Source of the DNA: Desmodus rotundus
Lineage: Eukaryota; Chordata; Mammalia; Chiroptera; Phyllostomidae
Reading direction: 5' to 3'
DNA: 64,000 nt
NCBI RefSeq assembly: GCF_022682495.2
Contig: NC_071393.1
Coordinates: 115,708,239 to 115,772,238 of the forward strand
Within the stretch, counting starts at the first letter, position 1. Each line of letters starts with the position of its first letter. Both the position numbers and the translations under genes were made by a program. The notes beneath the pieces are model-generated. The model saw nothing but the letters and a program-made list of their open reading frames with translations. It was not told the DNA's origin and did not search any database. This document shows positions 32,101-44,499 of the stretch, piece after piece.

Positions 32101-35100
32101 GATTCTTCCTGTGAGGTATTTAAATAAACAATTGGATTGGCAGAACAGCATACCTAAAATGGAGATTTAAACTTTTATTTGGTAAGACATATTGTATCTT
32201 GCCACTTTCCCATTCATCTAATTCCTGATCCTTCAAAGTTTCATTGAGGCATTATTTTCTCTGAGAAGCTTTTCCTGTCCCCTCAGTCTGATTTAATTTC
32301 CTTCTTTTTTTTTTTTCCCCCCCCCCTTTTTGGTGGTGGTGGTGGTAGTGGTAGGTGGGGGTCCTTCCATAGCACCTGGTACCTTTCTTGGAGCACTTAA
32401 ACAATATTATAGTTACTGGTTTACTCTCTCTTCTCTTCCAGACAGTAAGCTCCTTAAAGATAAGGCTGTTTGCTTCTTATTATTTGAATCTTCTATGTCT
32501 GGGACACTTACATGTTTATTGAATAAATGATGTATTTTTTCTTTTTAGTACCAGGTGTTGCTGAATTTGCAGCCTCTTTCAAAAGTGTAAGTAATATTTT
32601 ACTTACCTAATAAAGTTTATTCAATGTTTTGCTCCTTGGTAAAGGCTCAGTATCTCTTATTTCTTTGTTTTCAAGAATAATGTCATAGTCTTTAAATCAC
32701 TTTGTATCTATAGCCTGGAAATCTCTTTATATTATTATCATGTTAATTGATGGTAAGGTCTTCCCCCTGTCCAAGTGCCCTATTTTGGCATTTTTGACCT
32801 TTTCCTATTAGCCTTTTTTCTTAGCTTGAATGCTTTCACTGTAAGGCGGCTGAAATATTTAATATCACACCAGCATTGTTTTTGCCCAAAGTATGATCTG
32901 CAGCTGTTCTCTTTTGTCTGTATGAGGCATTATGACCTTAACTTATACTTCCTTAGAGGATTTTTGAAACTTCTCAGTGGCTCATCAGAAACCAAAGGAA
33001 GACATCCATTAGAACCACAATTTTTCTGCTTCCAGAGGACCAGGCACTGCTAGATGCTGTATATATGTTCTCTTGTATATTCGCACAACTAGGAGAATAT
33101 GATTATAATATTATAATACTATTTACATGGTGTTTACTATGTGCCAGGCACTGTTCTAAGCCCTTTAAATATATTATTTCATCTTCACAAAACCACATGA
33201 GGCATTTTCCAGACAAGGATATAGGCACAGAGTAATAAGGTTACCCGAGGTTATAGGCCGTATGTGGCACAATCGGACTTGGAACCCATTAGTCTGATTA
33301 CTAGCATCCACACTCTTACCACCACACTTAGAAGCATTTCGGCCCAATGTCAAAAGCACTGACTGACAGAACACTTGGAAGATAAGTTATTTGCCCAAGT
33401 CTTAGTAGCAGACCAGGATTTGAATACAGGCCTGTCTGATTACAAAGCCCATGCTCTTTCTGGTAAACCATAACATCAGGGATTCATAATATAAAGCTCT
33501 CAGTACCATACTATATGTTTAGCATTCTCTACTCGTTATTGGAGTTTACAGTACTGAGTTAAATATTAACTTGGGGCCTTCTGAGCCTGTGGCTTTCAGG
33601 TCCCATGAAAGTATTTGTTCAGAGGGAGTCTGACTTTGTAGCCTCTTTTCATTTTTTTCAAGAGCCATGGTTGTGTGTAAACAGGCCTGTGCTCCATTAG
33701 CATGCAGAGTTTAGAATAGCATGGGGCTTTGGAGTCAGAAACACTTGGATCTGAATCCTGAGTCGGCTTCTTAATTATCTGTGATCTCAGCAACTTTTCT
33801 AACCTTTTTGAGCCTTAGTTTTTTCATCTGAAACTACTTCATAGGATTCTGAGTGACATAATGCATGTTAAACACTGTGCATAGTACCTGGGACATAAGA
33901 AACAATAGTCGGTAGCTATTAGTATTAAATCAGCTTTTGTCTCGTAGACGGAGCAGAAAGTACCTGATTTAATTTTTTAAAAAGATTTTATTTATGTATT
34001 TTTTTAGAGAGTGGGAAAGGAAAGGAGAAAGAGGGAGAGAAACATGGATATGTGAGAGAAACATCGATCAGTTGTCCCTTGCATGGCCCCAACCAGGACC
34101 TGGCCCACAACCCAGGCATGTGTCCTGACCAGGAATCGAACTGGCAACCTTTCAGTTTTGGGGAGAACACTCAACCCATTGAGCTACCCTAGTCAGGACT
34201 GATCTGATTTTTTTACATTCTTATTCATACTGACTTTCCAGTTTAGTTCATTGTATGTGGTAACAACTACATATTTTGGTCTTAAATAAGTAGTTTTAAA
34301 ATAACTTTTATTAGAGTATGTTATTTTTTGAAAATTTGGTTAAGTATCTACATCTTTCTCTAGAAGTATGCACAAACATACTGAGTTTTATTTCTAGGGG
34401 TTCAGGGTCATCCCAGGTCCCCTGGTATAATGTTTCCTGAAATGGCGAATTTGACGTAGGGCCTTCTGGGGGAGGTAGTATAGAGTAGTGATTCTGAACT
34501 TGTACTACGTGGACTTTGAGTTCTGGCTCCACTAGCTGTGTGACCTGAGGCAGGAGATTTGTAATCTTCTTGTACATTAATTTTTTTCTTTTGTAAAATG
34601 AGAATAATAATACCTGCTTCATAGGGTTGATTTAGAAATTAAATGACAATGCATGTAAAGTGCTTTGCTGGTCACATAGTGTTGGGTAAATTTTTAAAAA
34701 GAAAAGGGGCTCAAAGCGGAAGTCGTGTTTCTCAGCTGTACCCCTGCCTGTACAACAGAATTGTCAGTGTGAAATACCTGTGTAATGTTTCTTGCTCTAT
34801 TCTCTCCACTGGACTCTCCCCCACTCTGATATTTTAAGTCAGCATCTGGGGGATGGCCAGGTCATTTTTTTAATTTGTTTTGTTTGTTATATCATAGATG
34901 ATTCTTACTTGCAGCTAGGATTGAAAACTCGCCCAAAGCTATTCTAAGAATGGGCTCTTTGAAATTTTGTAAGTTCACTTTCAGAAACGAGAAGATAACT
35001 TAAAATTCTAAAGTTTTCTAAAACATCTATCATAAAATGAAATTTCAAGTGATGATCATTACAGTGTTCTTACAAATGGAGGATTTTCTCATTCTCAGCT

Positions 35101-37773
35101 CTTTATATCTCCTCTGCTAGACAGTGTTACCTCCTGGTTATTGTTTCAAACATTTCAGTTGGAAGCTTTTGCCAGAAATGAACTTCAAGTAATTTCTTTT
35201 TATTTATTTTATTTTAGTTTGAGAGTATGTTTATTAAAGCTGGGGACAGTGAAACCAAAGAAGGGCTTAGGGTAGAGGAAGCAGTAGGAGAGCGCCGAGG
35301 CGGGGCTCTGCTTTGACTCCCTAGAGTCACTGTAGGAAGGCAGTGAACCATGCTGGGATGTGTGGATTCACCGAGAAGTAAAAGTCACAGTGTCAGAAGT
35401 GACCCCTGCTGGGGCTGCTGTTTGCTCACTAAAAAGTCACAGGAAAGGGGGCCTTGGAGATGGGTTCGGTGGGTTAGCTTGGGACGAGCTGCCGCTGCCC
35501 ATTGCTCCCCTAGTTGCAAGTTTCATGGGGGCCCTTTGAGTTTAGGAGAGAAAAGTGAAAATGCACACCTGAGAGGGAAGAAAAGCATGGGGTGTGCTCT
35601 TGGGAGAACCTGCAACAAGGCTTTTTTATTTTATTGCTGTACTAATCTGTTATGCATGAAACAATAACGGTAGTCAGACCTAATTCTTCCACGGTCATTT
35701 CTCTGAGACCAACTCTTAAGGATGAGCAGTATTATTTTGTAAGGTGACTGTTTATAGGCTATATCTGAACCTGGAGAAATCTGGGTTTTAGAAGTTATAA
35801 TTTGCCATTATTTTCAAACAACCTGAATGCTGTGTGGCAAGCTACTTGTAAGAAGGAAGAGTGGGATCTCTTCTCACTTTGTATGTATCTGAATGGATAT
35901 ATTCTTATTTTTTGACAGCCTATTACTAGTTCACCACCCAAATGGATGGCTGAAATAGAACGTGATGACATCGACATGTTGAAAGGTAGCTACGCTGGGG
36001 ACCTCTTACTTTTAACCTGATATTTATGCTCCCCCACAAACCACCTTCCTAGTTTTTCTCTCACCATTCCTGTAAAAGTATTTTTAGCTTCAAACTGCCT
36101 TCTATTAACTATTCTCGTTAATAGTTCATGTCTAGATACCTTCCTCACTTTCCCATGTGTAGAACTCCTTCTAATTTAAGACCTGCTCATAATGATTTCT
36201 TCTGCTGCTAAATTCCTTTGCTGTTACCTTTGTTTTATATAAAGCTTACAGTTAACAAAAAAGCTCTCACATAAATGTTCTCATTTATTCTCATAAAGGT
36301 TCTGAGTTAGGTATGATGATATATATCTACGATTCAAAGGTTAACTTAACCAAGATAGAAGGAAAAAATTTAAACTCTTATTTTTTATTTTAAGTATAGT
36401 CTCTTTCCATGATAAACAAGTGCCTTATTTAGGATTTACTGCTGTGCATTGTTGTCAGTACTGTTAATGGACAATCCCTTAGTGGATTAAGACCTGTCTT
36501 TTATTTCATTCTATCCAATCAATTTCTCCCATAAAGCGTTCTATAAATAGTGAATATTGTTGTTTGATAAATAACGTGGAACTCAATCACAAGCAGAAAT
36601 TTAAATGAAAAAACATTAATTTTCCTTGATTTTTGCTCTACTTTATTTATTTATTTTTTAATCATCTTCTGGTGATAAGATTCATGATGATTGTGAAGTA
36701 ATAGCCTGAAATGAATGTTAAAAATCTTGGACTCTTATGCTATTTAAGCAACTGAACAGGTCAAGAAAGTCTACGATTTATGCCAGATATTGATAATGAG
36801 TATGGCATGATAAATGGGAGAAAATAACAGCTTTATTTGATTTCAGAGATAATTCATTGTTCTGTACGAAATGCTTAAATGCAGATTTCCCTCCTCCAAC
36901 TGTGGAAATAATAAGTCTCAAGGGCATTTTGGGTTCATTGTTCTAATGTCCCAAACATACATTTATATAATTTGCCATCAGTGTGCATTTTCTAAGGAAA
37001 CTTTACATTTTAATAAGGGATGATAGTATTATCTTCCATATATATTGACCCATGTCTTAAACCTAAAAGGAATTTCATGCTATGCTATTTAAATGAAAAT
37101 CTGGGAAAGTAAGTTTTTATTTCAAGTATACTGTATTTTATAGGTATTTGATTTGAAGGGAAAGTTTGGATTAATATTTAGTTTTGTTTTCTAAACTTAG
37201 GGAAATGGGGAACAGTACATGCTTAGTCACTGTTTTATTGTTAATTGAAATAATGAAGACAATAAAAGACAGTGGAGACTGTGTCCATTTTGTAAGACGG
37301 ATCTTGTCTGTAGGCTCTCTCAGGGCTGCGTCAGGTCACAAGGTTTTGTATTTTAGTGGTGCGTTCATTTCGTGTGATAGGCAAAAGGAATGGTATAAAA
37401 GGACCCTTAGGATAAGACACATAATTTACTGTTGTGTTTATGCCGACTGTCCTCTCATAGTGGGTGAGCTCATCTGAGGCATTTTGCAGTAGTGGGAAAA
37501 ATTCAGTGGGGTGTATGTGTGTGTGTGTGTAGGGGGAAAGGTTAGATGAGAAAAGAAATAGATTTATTTTCTGCTTATTTGATAGAAATTAAGCTTAAAA
37601 ACTTTTATAACAAGGATTCCCAACTCAAATGAGTTGTTACTAGAGAACAGTAGAAAGAAATGGTATTGAAATGAATGATTCTGTTTCAGAACTGGGGAGC
37701 CTCACCACAGCTAATTTGATGGAGAAGGTACGAGGCCTACAGAACCTGGCCTATCAGCTGGGGCTGGATGAGT
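29109..37773 (+). CDS. LIN52: LIN52, exons 1-5 (DREAM/MuvB subunit; last exon outside)
   Basis: LIN52 links the MuvB core to the pocket proteins p107/p130, and to B-MYB/FOXM1, in cell-cycle gene control in the nucleus. Exons 29109-29139, 31233-31307, 32549-32586, 35919-35985 and 37690-37773 join in phase to 295 bp (98 codons plus one base) of a protein that is 116 residues in human as I recall. The start is MGWKMASPTEG. The suboptimal LxCxE-like motif LLSFE (residues 18-22) and the DYRK1A site S28 in LDRASPDLWP are both present; these bind pocket proteins. Exon 5 carries the helix TTANLMEKVRGLQNLAYQL. The final 18 residues are not found before 64000, so intron 5 exceeds 26 kb. Confidence 0.96.
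29140..31232. other. LIN52 intron 1
   Basis: GC-rich to about 29.65 kb, then unique AT-rich DNA. 30520-30660 is an L1 3'-end relic (TGCCGCTGAACTGTACACTT, AAAATGGTAAATTTTGTTAT, A-run). Confidence 0.6.
31233..31307 (+). CDS. LIN52: LIN52 exon 2 (pocket-protein binding, S28)
   Basis: 75 bp between TTCTAG and GTAAGT, encoding GTDLEASLLSFEKLD then RASPDLWPEQ. It holds both the LxSxE motif and the phosphorylated serine needed for p130 binding. Confidence 0.97.
31590..31960. repeat. Old L1-like fragment in LIN52 intron 2
   Basis: TTTCATTGTATAAATACATT, TTACATCCAGTTTTTGATAT and GACTATTCTTGCACAACTA resemble the antisense 3'-UTR block of old L1s. Confidence 0.4.
32180..32535 (+). repeat. L2 3' end with embedded low-complexity tract
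   Basis: TTCTCTGAGAAGCTTTTCCT, AGCACCTGGTACC, ACAGTAAGCTCCTTAAAGAT, GTTTATTGAATAAATGA. A T-run, C-run and (GGT)n tract lies at about 32307-32358. Confidence 0.6.
32549..32586 (+). CDS. LIN52: LIN52 exon 3
   Basis: A 38-bp microexon-sized segment after TTTTTAG, followed by GTAAGT. It encodes (L)PGVAEFAASFKS in phase with its neighbours. Confidence 0.95.
33127..33475 (-). repeat. MIR (antisense), long copy
   Basis: GTTTACTATGTGCCAGGCAC, TATTATTTCATCTTCACAAA, GATTTGAATACAGGCCTGTC and CCCATGCTCTTTCTGG occur in the reversed MIR order. Probably two partial copies. Confidence 0.75.
33712..33945 (+). repeat. MIR
   Basis: AGCATGGGGCTTTGGAGTCA, CTTGGATCTGAATCCTGAG, TGAGCCTTAGTTTTTTCATC and ACTGTGCATAGTACCTGG follow the MIR consensus. 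Confidence 0.8.
33974..34197 (-). repeat. VES-type SINE
   Basis: Full antisense copy: TTTAAAAAGATTTTATTTAT at the tail end, head ending GAGCTACCCTAGTCAGGAC. Lies in LIN52 intron 3. Confidence 0.92.
34465..34690 (+). repeat. MIR
   Basis: AGTGATTCTGAACTTGTACT, TCCACTAGCTGTGTGACCTG, AAAATGAGAATAATAATACC, GCATGTAAAGTGCTTTGC: a well-preserved MIR. Confidence 0.85.
35215..35625 (-). repeat. GC-rich inserted block, possible solo LTR or retroposed 3' end
   Basis: A 0.4-kb GC-rich block in AT-rich LIN52 intron 3. On the minus strand it ends with CCCAGCTTTAATAAACATAC, a poly(A) signal shortly before an A-rich end. Both flanks carry a short TTATTTTATT direct repeat. No coding frame is convincing. An endogenous LTR or a truncated processed transcript would both fit. 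Confidence 0.4.
35919..35985 (+). CDS. LIN52: LIN52 exon 4
   Basis: 67 bp after TTTGACAG, followed by GTAGCT. It encodes PITSSPPKWMAEIERDDIDM then LK. Confidence 0.96.
37508..37533. repeat. (GT)n microsatellite
   Basis: Short alternating GT tract (about 12 units with one interruption) in LIN52 intron 4. Confidence 0.8.
37690..37773 (+). CDS. LIN52: LIN52 exon 5
   Basis: 84 bp after CTGTTTCAG, followed by GTGAGT. It encodes ELGSLTTANLMEKVRGLQ then NLAYQLGLDE, the MuvB-core interaction helix. It ends one base into the next Ser codon. Confidence 0.97.
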
Positions 37774-37904
37774 GTGAGTACCCAGGTCACATTTAATCAG
37801 GGTTTTTGATTGTGTATTTCATGGTGAGTTCTAGCTGCAATACAGAAGGTATCTTTATTATGTTTTATGAAGATAAGCCATTGTAATTTATTTTTTGTAT
37901 TTTG

Positions 37905-38085
37905 TTTATCAAATTATATTTTATTGATTATGCTATTATAGTTGTCCTATTGTTTTTCTCCCCTTTATTCCCCTCCACTCTGCACCCGCATCCCACCAGC
38001 ATTCTGCTCCCCCACTTAGATCATGTCCGTGGGTTGTACCTATAAGTTCTTTGGCTTCTCCATTTCCTATACTATTAACCTCCCC
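37905..38085 (-). mobile_element. Bat L1 3' end fragment
   Basis: ATTTTATTGATTATGCTATT, GTTGTCCTATTGTTTTTCTC, AGTTCTTTGGCTTCTCCATT: antisense young-type L1 3' UTR, joined directly to the AGT repeat downstream. Confidence 0.75.
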
Positions 38086-38135
38086 GTGGGGGAGGGTAGA
38101 GAGACTGAAATGATGACCTCATGTACTCATGACCC

Positions 38136-38175
38136 GGCTTCAGTAGTAGTAGTAGTAGTAGTAGTAGTAGGCTTC

Positions 38176-38207
<32 letters not shown>

Positions 38208-38256
38208 GCTTCAGTAGTAGTAGTAGTAGTAGTAGTCGTCATCGTCGTCGTCGTCA
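38136..38256. repeat. Compound (AGT)n repeat with GGCTTC punctuation
   Basis: Three units each start with GGCTTC (38136, 38170, 38207) followed by (AGT)8-10, then decay into (CGT)n. Unit spacing is 34 and 37 bp, differing by one triplet, so a microsatellite has itself been tandemly duplicated. Confidence 0.9.
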
Positions 38257-40084
38257 ACATGGCCAATCTGTTGACTTACACCAACCTCCCAACCTCCCAT
38301 GATTATTTTAAAGCAAATCTCAGGCATCATATTACCTCACGGTCAAATAACTTCATATGTGATTGAAAAAACGAGGACTCTGCTTTATTTCCTCCCTTCC
38401 TTCCTTCTTTCCTTCCCTTCTCTTAAAATATAACTACAATTCCATAATTATGCCTAAAAAGTTTTAACAAACTTTCTCAGTGTCATCAAATAGCTGATCA
38501 GGATTCAGATTTCCCTGGTTGACTTATAATTGTCTTTGTACAATTAATTTGAGTCAGGATTTGAATAATACTCACATATCATATTTGGTTGACAAGTCTC
38601 TTAAGTTTCTTTTAGTGTGTCATAGTTCCACCTCCCTTTTATTTTCCCTTGCCATTTGTTAAACCTAGTTATTTGTTCTGTAGAATTTTCCACATTCTAG
38701 ATTTTGTCGCTTACATCCCTGCGGCAGTGCTTAGTATGTTCATCTATGACTTTTTATTTCCTGGTAGTTAGAAAAGGTGATGTATACTTTCATCAGAAGG
38801 TATATTATGTCTGTCTCTCTTTGTGATGTTAAGATTAATTAGTTGATAAAGTTATTGCTAGTTTTATATATTATTTATTGTAAAATTCTCCATCAGTCTT
38901 AAACTTGGCGTTTTAGCAGCCTTTGATAACTGCCTAGGTCCACTATTTTATTATAGGTTGGAAAATAGTCATATTCTAATTATGTCATTCCTTTTTATTA
39001 GCTAGAATTTTTTAATGATGGTCTTTATCTTATCAACTGTTATTACATTGACTGAATAAATGGTTATTTCTTTTTATCAGTTTTTAGAACGTGTCAGTTA
39101 CTTAAGCATCAATAAAGTCTATTATAATGGCTTTCCACTGAATCAGAAACTTGTTATGGATTCTTGTAGTTTTAGTTTTTAATTTGCACAGTTAAAACCA
39201 TTATTGTTTGATGTATTTCTAAAACTTAAGGCTTTGAAGTTGGGGGGATTTGATGTCACCTAATCAGCCACCTGAAGCACTAAACCAAAACTCTGCAACA
39301 GAAATGCTCATTTCTGCCAGAAAAGTCCCATGAGCACAGCTGAGATTTTTCAAAATTATTTTCCAGTCAAAATTCAGCCTTATTTAAACTTCTCTGGCAG
39401 TTCTTTGCAACTGATTGTCATTTTCCTTGCTCATAAGGAATTAGCTGACAAATAAAATAGTTTTTAAGTTTAGAATTGGAAAGAATTACATTGATATGTA
39501 TCAGACTCCTTGGATACAGTCTGTCTTTGCTTTATTGTGTATAGTGTATTTGCATAAAAACAAGATGACATTTACTTGATACCCTAAGCTGGTATTTGAT
39601 ATCTCAATCCTCTTTCCTGCATTAATTGAGAGAATGACATGGATGAAAAACAAGCAATAGGAATTGATGAATCCCCAAGGACCAGTGATCCTGTTTTCAT
39701 GCAAATATCTGCACTGATAAAGATGATGGAAAGAAAAAAAATGCAAAAAAAATTTGTCCTCAAAACATGATTGCTTGTCACTTCCCAGAGCATTGTTAAA
39801 ATGTTAGTATGGGGCTGATAGTAACTTGATTGTGTCTTTCAAAAGACAGCCCCTGCCCTTGATTTGGTACATGATTATGTCTCAGATAACCCTTTTGGTG
39901 TGCAGATTTGTGAATGCACTAATTTTTTGTATAGGCATTTATAGGTTTTCATGACTGGGGCCTCTTGGCTTCATTTGGGCAATTAATTTATATGAAACTC
40001 CCATGAAATATGTAGAAATACAAGAAATTGTGAACTACTTTACCATATAAAGGATTCCATTTCTGTTTCTTTCATCCGAGCTCA

Positions 40085-40600
40085 TTGTCCTGTTGTACTG
40101 GAAGTGTTGTAGTCACCTTCTAACTACCTTATCCAAGTCTATCTTGTTTGCCACTACTGGTTTAATTTTTCTGAAGTATCATTTCTTCTGTCTGACCTTT
40201 GCTTGTAAGTCATTAGTATTACTTCATTACCGACATGATAAAATTCAGATTGCTTTGCATGGCATTCAAAATTCTTTACTCTCTGGCTCTAGCCTAATCA
40301 CTAGCCTTCTTTCCTACTTCTCCACCTAAAACACCGTGCACTGTTCCCGTTTGACATACTCAGTCTTCCCAGAGCACTTTACCATCTTAATTGCCTTCAT
40401 GCTATTCTATTCCTTTTTCTCAGTCCCCCCTGACCTATTTGTAATAGAACTTTTATTCATCCTTCACTATTGTGCCCAGTATTTGCCTCTTTCGTCAGCC
40501 TTTCCTTTTCAAACTTGATATGGAAAGTGAACTCTTCTTTGGTCTCCCAAATTACTCTAGTTTATTTTGTATGGCACTTTCCCCATTTGGCATTTGGGGA
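40085..40600 (+). repeat. L2 LINE 3' part
   Basis: TCTATCTTGTTTGCCACTAC, AAATTCAGATTGCTTTGCAT, GGCATTCAAAATTCTTTACT, CCTAATCACTAGCC follow L2 order. Confidence 0.7.
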
Positions 40601-41269
40601 GATTTTTGGTATAAGTCTAATCTCTTGGATTGATTATAAGTTAAGAATCATATTTTGGGGCTTTATAATCCATAGATAACTTGGAGTATAGAAAAATGTG
40701 CAATATGTATTTTTTGATTGAATGAATAATCAACTACAGATGCCTTCAAATGAAATGACAGAATTTTTCTAATGAAATTCATTGACTTAAAACTGAAAAG
40801 GTAGAAAATTCTGGAAAATTTTCTATTTCTGGACAGCTCATGGTTTAGTGATGAAAAGTAATATTCAAAGGTCTTGTAATATCTGGAACTTTTCCTCTTA
40901 TGACAGTGGATGATCAGCCACACATAGTAAAGATAGTGTGAAGCTTGTTGATAATGGTTTGGTTTTATCTTACACCGGAACCCTATTCATCTCTATTATC
41001 GCCTGGGCGTGATCTGGACTTAGTCTTGTAAGTTGCAACAGTACATAGCTTGCTTTATTGCTAAGGCCCATTGAACTCTTGTGAATCTTAATGAATTCTC
41101 TGCCATTTTTACCCTTAAAAAAATTATCCCTCTGTCATTTAAGGCTAGAAACCTTTTTAGTAGTCATGCAGATGACCTGCTAAACATGCTTTAGATGGGG
41201 GTATTGCCATCTAAATATTAAGATCAGTCATGAATGTTTATGTCTTTCTCTTTACTTACATATTTTTTA

Positions 41270-41955
41270 ATTTCTTTCAACAATACTTTTAGTTTTCAAA
41301 GCGTAAGTTTTACACTTCATTTATTAAAATGTATTCATAAGTCCTGCTGAAAGAAAATCTTGTGTTGATCATTTTTTATTTTGCCTTTATGAGGATAAAA
41401 TCATGACAGACTGACATGAACAATTCTGAATTTTAAAAAAAGTATTCATATTTTTGATGTATTATAAGTGAAATTATTTTCTTAATTTCATTTTCTGTTT
41501 GCTTGTTGCCACTGTAGAGAAATGCAATTAATTTTTGTATATGCATTTTATATCCTGCAACTTAACTCATTTTTAGTTCTAATTGTGTTTCAGTAGATCA
41601 CTTAAGATTTTCAATACCCTAAATTAGGTCATCTGCACATAGAGATAGTTTTACTTCTTCATTTCCCATATGGATATTTTATTTCGTTTTCTTGCCTAAT
41701 TGCCTTGGCTAGTAAGTCTAGTACAGTGTTAAATAGAAGTGGTGAGAGTGGACATACTTGTCTTCTTCCTAATCTTAGGGAGAAAGCATTATGATGTTAG
41801 CTGTGGGTTTTCTGTAGATGCTCTTTGTCAGGTTAAGGAAGTTATCTTTTATTCTTTGTTGGGTTTTTTTTTTTATCATGAAGAGGTATTGAATTTGATA
41901 CATTTGTCCTTGATTACATTTTACTGTATACTATAAAACAGTAAACAGATTGAGA
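41270..41955 (-). mobile_element. L1 ORF2 fragment (antisense)
   Basis: TTTTTGTATATGCATTTTAT, ATCCTGCAACTTAACTCATT, AGGTCATCTGCACATAGAGA, TAGAAGTGGTGAGAGTGGAC are reversed ORF2 sequence around the reverse-transcriptase domain. Many frame breaks. Confidence 0.85.
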
Positions 41956-42439
41956 CTTCCCCATTTAAACTTGATATTTCATCCCAATAATCTAATTGAT
42001 GAAGCTGTGTGTACCAGAAACTAATTGATACCACTTTCTTTGGTGGTAGTACCAAAGAAAAACTTCTGCTTCAAGCTAGCCTGTGTTGTAGTAGACTTCT
42101 CTACCCTCTAGGCATGTGATTTTTGAAAAAGTGGCTGTTTATATTTAGCAGTCTAGATAAAATTCTAAAGAACATTTAGCTCTTTTCATTTTTTAATTTT
42201 AATCTATGGAGGAGGGCAGGGAGAGAATAATTGGCACTCTTATACCCTGAATATTCTTCTCTGTGGCTTGACGTTGGAGTTATTTGTCTGGCGTGCTTTA
42301 TAAGCTCTGTTCAGTCCTACCTCTGCTAACTTGACTGATTGAAGAGAAAAATCATCTAGCCTTGAACCTCTAGATGGCAGCATGAGTCTTACTGTACTAC
42401 TAGTTTTTCCTCTACCACTGTCTGTTGAACTGTGTTTCT

Positions 42440-42488
42440 TTCTTTCTTTTTTTTTTTTTTACTCCCCCTCCCCTCACCCACCAGGACC
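42440..42488 (-). mobile_element. Micro-insertion (49 bp), probable L1 end or L1-mobilised fragment
   Basis: A T-run followed by ACTCCCCCTCCCCTCACCCA is bracketed by TTGAACTGTGTTTCT (42425-42439) and TTGAACTGTGCTTCT (42489-42503), a 15-bp duplication with one mismatch. Confidence 0.65.
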
Positions 42489-44309
42489 TTGAACTGTGCT
42501 TCTGATTTAGGTAAAAAATTTCTTGTGACTTTACCAGACAACTTGCCTAACTTTGTTGATGCCTTGCTTGATTTTTAGCCTTTTGTTTTTATTTTCATCT
42601 CTCCATCATTTTTTCCAAACAACTTCTTAAGCAATCTGTATTTTGTTTGTTTACTTTTTTGTTGAATTTATTTATTGGGGTGACATAGGTTAAGAAAATT
42701 ATATAGGTTTAAGATTTTGTAACACATCATCAGTATATTGTATTAATATTATGTGCTCACCACCAAAAGTCAAGTCTTCTGTCACCATTTATCCCCCCTT
42801 TACCTTCTTTTACCTGCCCCACCTCCTTTCCCTCTGGTAATCACCTACTGTTGTCTGTGTCTGTGAGGGTTTTTTTTGGGGGGGGGGTTGCTTAATCCCT
42901 TCACCTTTTTCGCTGAGTCACCCAACACCAACCCCCTAACAACTGTCAGTCTGTTTTCCATATCTGTGAGTCTGTTTCTATTTTATTTTTGTATTTTGTT
43001 CATTAGATTCCACATATAAGGGAAATCATATGGTATTTGTCTTTTTCTGTCTGGCTTATTCCACTTAGTATAATACTCACAAGGGCCATACATACTGTCG
43101 CAAAAGGTAAAATTTCCCTCTTTTTTATAGCCAAGTAGTATTCCATTGTGTAAATGTACCACAGCTTTTTCATTCACTCCTGCACAATGGGCATTTGAGC
43201 TGCTTCTGAATCCTGGCTATTACAAATCGCACTACAGTGAACATAGGGGGGCGTATATTCTTTCTAATTAGTGTTTTAGGTTTCTTCAGATATATTCCCA
43301 GAAGTGGAATCGCTGAGTCACAAGGCAGATGCATTTTTAATTTTTTAAGGTAACTTCATACTGCTTCCCACAGTGGCTGCACCAATCTGCATTCCTACCA
43401 ACAGCACACAAATGTTCCCTTTTCTCCTTGACAGCCATCCTGACTGGTGGGAAGTGATAACTCATTGTGGTTTTCATTTGTATGTCTCTGATGGTTAGTG
43501 ACGTTGAGCTATTTCATATGTATACTGGCCATCTGCATGTCCTTTCTGGAGAAGTGTTTATTCCCATCTTTTCATTGGGTTGCTTGTTTTTTCAGTTGAG
43601 TTGTATAAGTGCTTTATAAATTTTGGATATTAACCTCTTATTAGATATGTCATTGGCGAATATGTTCCCCCCTTCAGTGCATTGTCTTTTCATTTTGCTG
43701 ATAGTTTCCATTGCTGTGCAAAAACTTTTTAGTTTGATATAGTCCCATTTGTTTATTTTTCTTTTGTTTCCCTTGACCGAGGTGATATAGCAGAGAAAAT
43801 ATTGTTGTGAGAAATGTTTGAGATTTCACTGCCTATGTTTTCTTCTAGGATTTTTATGGTTGTAAGTGTAGCATTTAAGTCTTTAATCCATTTTGAGTTT
43901 GTTCTCGTGTATGATGTATGAAGGTGGTCTGGCTTTATTATTTTTTTTGCACATATCTGCCCAGTTTTCCCCACACCATTTACTGAATAGACTGTTTTGC
44001 TTCCTTTGTCAATTATTACTTGACCATAAAGGTCTTGGCTCTCTATTCTGTTCCATTGACCTATATGTCTGTTTTTATGTCAGTACCATGTTATTTTTTA
44101 TTACTATGGCCTTGTAGTGTAGGGTATCAGGCAATGTGATTCCTCCAACTTTGCTCTTCTTTCTCAGGATTGAGTTGGCTATTCAGAGTCTTCTGTGGTT
44201 CCATATAAATTTTTGGATGATTTGTTCAGGTTCTGTGAAATATGCCATTGGTATGTCGATAGGAATTGCACTGAGTCTATAGATTGCTTTGGGTACTATG
44301 GACATCTTT

Positions 44310-44499
44310 AAAAAATTTTTTTAAATTGATTTTTAGAGAGAGAGGAAAGGAGATAGTGAGAAAGAGAGAGAGATCGATTTGTTTCACTTATTGATGCATT
44401 CATTGGTTGATTCTTGTATATGCCCTGACTATGGATTGCACCCAAAACCTTGGCGTACTAGGACAGCACATTAATCAACTGAGCTACCTGGCTAGGGCC
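44310..44499 (-). repeat. VES-type SINE nested in L1
   Basis: Antisense copy AAATTGATTTTTAGAGAGAG to GAGCTACCTGGCTAGGG, splitting the antisense arm of the twin-primed L1. Confidence 0.9.

Noticed and set aside
38136..38256. CRISPR-like spaced repeat pattern
   Set aside because: The spacing is between microsatellite blocks with no unique spacers, in a mammalian intron.
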